64,000 bases of DNA from Streptomyces sp. CBMA29 (lineage in GTDB: Bacteria; Actinomycetota; Actinomycetes; Streptomycetales; Streptomycetaceae): the NCBI RefSeq assembly GCF_014596445.1, contig NZ_MECL01000035.1:90525-154524 (forward strand), written 5' to 3'. A program made the position numbers and the translations under genes. Shown piece by piece: positions 61,641 through 64,000 of the stretch. The notes under the pieces were generated by a model, which was not told the origin of the DNA, did no database searches, and worked only from the letters and a program-made list of their open reading frames with translations. Each line of letters opens with the position of its first letter. Position 1 is the stretch's first letter.

Positions 61641-63893
61641 ATGCGCACCAAGCGCCCCATCGCCACGATCGCGGCGGTCATGACCGCGGCCATCGCGGCC
61701 GGTACCCTCACGGTCGCCGCACCGGCCTTCGCCGACCCCGCGCCCGGCACCTTCGGCACGTACGTGGGCGTCGGCTCCGACACGACCCAGGACGTGCTGA
61801 ACGCGCTGGCCGGCACGGCGCTGCCGGACGTGGCGTCGTACGACGCCACGGGCTCCGCCACCGTCAAGACCCGTGCGAACGGCGTGACCTTCACCCGTCC
61901 GAACGGCTCGGGCGCGGGACAGAAGGCGCTCAGCGCCTCGCTGATCGGGGACACCGACCCGGGCGGCACCGTGAACATCGCGGGCCAGGTGGACTTCGCG
62001 CGCTCCTCCGGCGCCCCCTCCACCGCGGGCACCACCCTCACGTACATCCCGTTCGGCCGGGACGCGGTCGGTTATGTCGCCAAGGGCGACTTTCTGAAGA
62101 ACCTCACCCGCACCCAGCTCAACGAGATCTACTCCGGCACGGTCACCACGGTCGCGGGCCACCCCGTGCGGCCGTTCATCCCGCAGTCGAGCTCCGGCAC
62201 GCGGAAGTTCTTCCTGAGCGCCATCGGTGTCGTCAACCTCGGCAGCAACGTCAAGGGCACCGACGACAACGGCAAGACGGTCGAGGAGAACCAGGCGAAC
62301 GACGTCATCCTCAAGGACGGCGACCTCGTCCCCTTCTCCGCCGCGAGCTGGATCGCGCAGAACAACCGCACCGCCCCCGACCGCAGCACCACCGCCGCGA
62401 GCAACGGCGCCTTCATCGGCGCCCTCGACCTCGGCGCGGGCACCCCGGTCAGCCCCGTGGTCAAGGGCGCGGACGACAAGCTGTCCCCGTTCGGCGGCTA
62501 CTACGACGACCCGACCTTCGGCCGCGACGTCTACAACGTGGTGCCCACCCGCGCCATCGACACCTCCAGCGCCTTCTTCGACAAGGGCCTGTACGACACC
62601 TTCGTGACCGCCGGCGCGCACAAGGCGGCCATCGCGTCCGACGTGGCCGAGAAGACCATCGCCGCGTTCGGCTTCCAGAACGAGCCCTACAACGGCAGCA
62701 TCGACACCTCGGTGCGCGGCCACGCCAAGGCGGGCGGCCTGGAGACCAACAGCTCCTCGCTGATCAAGCCCGCCGCGGTCGGCTCCCTGGCCGCCACCGC
62801 CCCGGCCCCGCGCCAGCTCACGCTGAGCTGGACCGCGCCCGCCGACCCGGCGCTGCCGGTCACCGACTACCGCGTGCGGATCACCGACAGCGCGGGCGAC
62901 GTCGCCTTCAGCACCGACCTCAAGGCCCCGGCCGCCTCGGTGACCGCGACCCTGCCCCCCGGCGCGTACACCGCCGAGGTCTACGCCTCCAACCTGGTCG
63001 GCGACGGCCCGAGCGTGACGGTGGCCGGTACGGTCAGCGAGGTCCCCAAGGGCGCCTCGAAGGTCACCCCCGCCGTCTCCCCGGCGAGCGTCCCCTACGG
63101 CACCGCCGCCAAGCTCGCCGTCGCCGTCAGCGGCCCGTCCGCCGCGACCGGCAAGGTCACCGTCAAGGACGGCGCGGCCACCCTCGGCACGCTGACCCTG
63201 GACGCGGCGGGCAAGGCGTCGCTGACGCTTCCCAAGACCCTCGCGGTCGGCGCCCACACCCTGTCCCTGTCCTACGCCGGTGACAGCAAGCTCAACGCCT
63301 CCGCCGCCACCGCCAAGGTCACCGTGACCAAGGCCGCCGCCCGCGTCGCCGTCGGCGTCTCCCCGGCGAAGCCGGCCTACGGCGCCTCCGGCCGGCTCTC
63401 CGTCGCCGTGACCGGCCCGGCCACCGCCACCGGCAAGGTCGTCGTCAAGGAGGGCAAGACCACGCTCGGCACGGTCGGCCTGGACAAGACCGGCCGCGCG
63501 TGGCTGACGCTGCCCAGGACGCTGAAGGTCGGCACGCACACCCTGTCCCTGTCCTACGGCGGTGACAGCCGCCTCAACACCGCCGCCGCCACCTACAAGG
63601 TCACGGTCGTCAAGGCCGCGCCGCGCATCGCGACGAAGGCCCCGGCCAGCGTCAAGACGTCGGCCCGCGGCAAGGTGACCGTCGCCGTCACCGCCAACGG
63701 TGTCACCCCCACCGGTTACGTCCGGATCTACGACGGCAAGAAGGTCGTCGGCACCGCCACCCTGAAGAACGGCAAGGCCGTCGTCACGCTGGCCAAGCTC
63801 ACCAAGAAGGGCAAGCACGTCCTGACGCTGCGGTACTCGGGTTCCACCACCGTGAACACCGGCAGCAAGTCGTTCGCCGTCACCGCGAAGTGA
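61641..63893 (+). CDS. PstS-like secreted protein with FN3 and Ig-like repeats
   Basis: The 750-residue protein has a cleavable signal (AAAIAAGTLTVAAPAFADP, end about residue 32). A binding-protein domain of the PstS/PBP-II fold follows (YVGVGSDTTQDVLNALAG, VDFARSSGAPS, LNEIYSGTVTTV, PQSSSGTRKFF). Then come one fibronectin-III-like domain (about 380-470) and three Ig-like repeats of ~85 residues, each with a pattern like TGKVTVKDGAATLGTLTL and AGDSKLNAS. No membrane anchor or LPXTG is seen. It may bind phosphate or a phosphorylated polymer at the cell surface. Confidence 0.88.
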   Translation: MRTKRPIATIAAVMTAAIAAGTLTVAAPAFADPAPGTFGTYVGVGSDTTQDVLNALAGTALPDVASYDATGSATVKTRANGVTFTRPNGSGAGQKALSASLIGDTDPGGTVNIAGQVDFARSSGAPSTAGTTLTYIPFGRDAVGYVAKGDFLKNLTRTQLNEIYSGTVTTVAGHPVRPFIPQSSSGTRKFFLSAIGVVNLGSNVKGTDDNGKTVEENQANDVILKDGDLVPFSAASWIAQNNRTAPDRSTTAASNGAFIGALDLGAGTPVSPVVKGADDKLSPFGGYYDDPTFGRDVYNVVPTRAIDTSSAFFDKGLYDTFVTAGAHKAAIASDVAEKTIAAFGFQNEPYNGSIDTSVRGHAKAGGLETNSSSLIKPAAVGSLAATAPAPRQLTLSWTAPADPALPVTDYRVRITDSAGDVAFSTDLKAPAASVTATLPPGAYTAEVYASNLVGDGPSVTVAGTVSEVPKGASKVTPAVSPASVPYGTAAKLAVAVSGPSAATGKVTVKDGAATLGTLTLDAAGKASLTLPKTLAVGAHTLSLSYAGDSKLNASAATAKVTVTKAAARVAVGVSPAKPAYGASGRLSVAVTGPATATGKVVVKEGKTTLGTVGLDKTGRAWLTLPRTLKVGTHTLSLSYGGDSRLNTAAATYKVTVVKAAPRIATKAPASVKTSARGKVTVAVTANGVTPTGYVRIYDGKKVVGTATLKNGKAVVTLAKLTKKGKHVLTLRYSGSTTVNTGSKSFAVTAK

Positions 63894-63899
63894 CCCCGG

Positions 63900-63940
63900 C
63901 TCCCGCCCCGGCGGACGGCACCCGTCCGCCGGGGCGGGAG
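63900..63940 (+). terminator. 18-bp terminator hairpin closing the Pst-like region
   Basis: An 18-base left arm (63900-63917, beginning CTCCCGCCCCGG) pairs perfectly with 63923-63940 across a five-base loop, 6 bases after the stop codon. The final 60 bases of the window show nothing else. Confidence 0.85.
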
Positions 63941-64000
63941 GCTCGCGCACGGGCACCGCGCCAGCGGGCGCCCGCAGGGACCGGCGCAGGCACCCGGCCG

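Overview
The window is high-GC actinobacterial DNA, very probably from a Streptomyces or close relative. The third codon positions are strongly G/C, GTG starts and ATGA/GTGA stop-start overlaps are frequent, and the gene set is typical of Streptomyces: RecD2, citrate synthase, a SigK/RskA island, an OmpR-type orphan regulator and a type II PKS. No tRNA, rRNA, CRISPR, IS element or integrase was seen.

Layout. 1-3.5 kb: a three-gene carbohydrate catabolic operon behind two LacI-type palindromes. 3.7-9.2 kb: housekeeping genes (DUF937 protein, RecD2 helicase behind a DnaA-box pair, citrate synthase, SDR). 9.4-13.6 kb: a DedA protein, then a TetR repressor divergent from an MMPL exporter with paired operators, and a small HTH protein. 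13.9-24.0 kb: a stress/lipid island. It holds an ECF sigma (SigK type), a zinc-binding anti-sigma, a photolyase, a translationally coupled operon of FAD oxidoreductase-DUF1365-fatty-acid methyltransferase-DUF1295, a molybdopterin oxidoreductase and a fasciclin lipoprotein. This matches the mycobacterial sigK/rskA/Rv0446c-Rv0449c locus and its MPT70/83 regulon. 24.0-25.9 kb: a class II aldolase and a SIS-domain sugar isomerase behind a DeoR/GlpR-like palindrome. 26.3-27.2 kb: a small HTH protein coupled to a cysteine-rich protein of unknown function. 27.2-28.6 kb: 1.3 kb without a recognisable gene.

28.6-54.0 kb is a type II polyketide cluster. Its core order (malonyltransferase, atypical response regulator, TcmI/JadI-type cyclase, KS-alpha, KS-beta, ACP, ketoreductase, didomain aromatase, aromatic hydroxylase) is that of angucycline clusters. 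The tailoring genes are unusual. One 1112-residue protein fuses a PgaE/UrdE-type hydroxylase to a complete flavin-dependent halogenase domain. A second, free-standing halogenase is a close paralogue, with 162 of 165 bases identical over one stretch. There is a dedicated flavin reductase, a berberine-bridge-type oxidase, an ABM-domain monooxygenase, two deazaflavin-type reductases, a dienelactone-hydrolase-like protein, an MFS exporter and two CPA2 cation/proton antiporters. Two intergenic tandem arrays with exactly 13-base units (9 and 8 units) flank parts of the PKS operon. No glycosyltransferase or deoxysugar gene is present, so the inferred product is a halogenated, unglycosylated angucyclinone-like quinone. 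An ECF41-type sigma and a MarR regulator close the region.

54.6-63.9 kb: a phosphate-ABC-transporter-like operon (PstC, PstA, a membrane-anchored PstS, a 910-residue surface protein and a PstS-like protein with Ig-like repeats). No PstB ATPase is present, and Pho-box-like repeats lie upstream.

The strongest candidate for something undescribed is the hydroxylase-halogenase fusion with its free paralogue inside an angucycline-type cluster. Next come the paired 13-base intergenic arrays.
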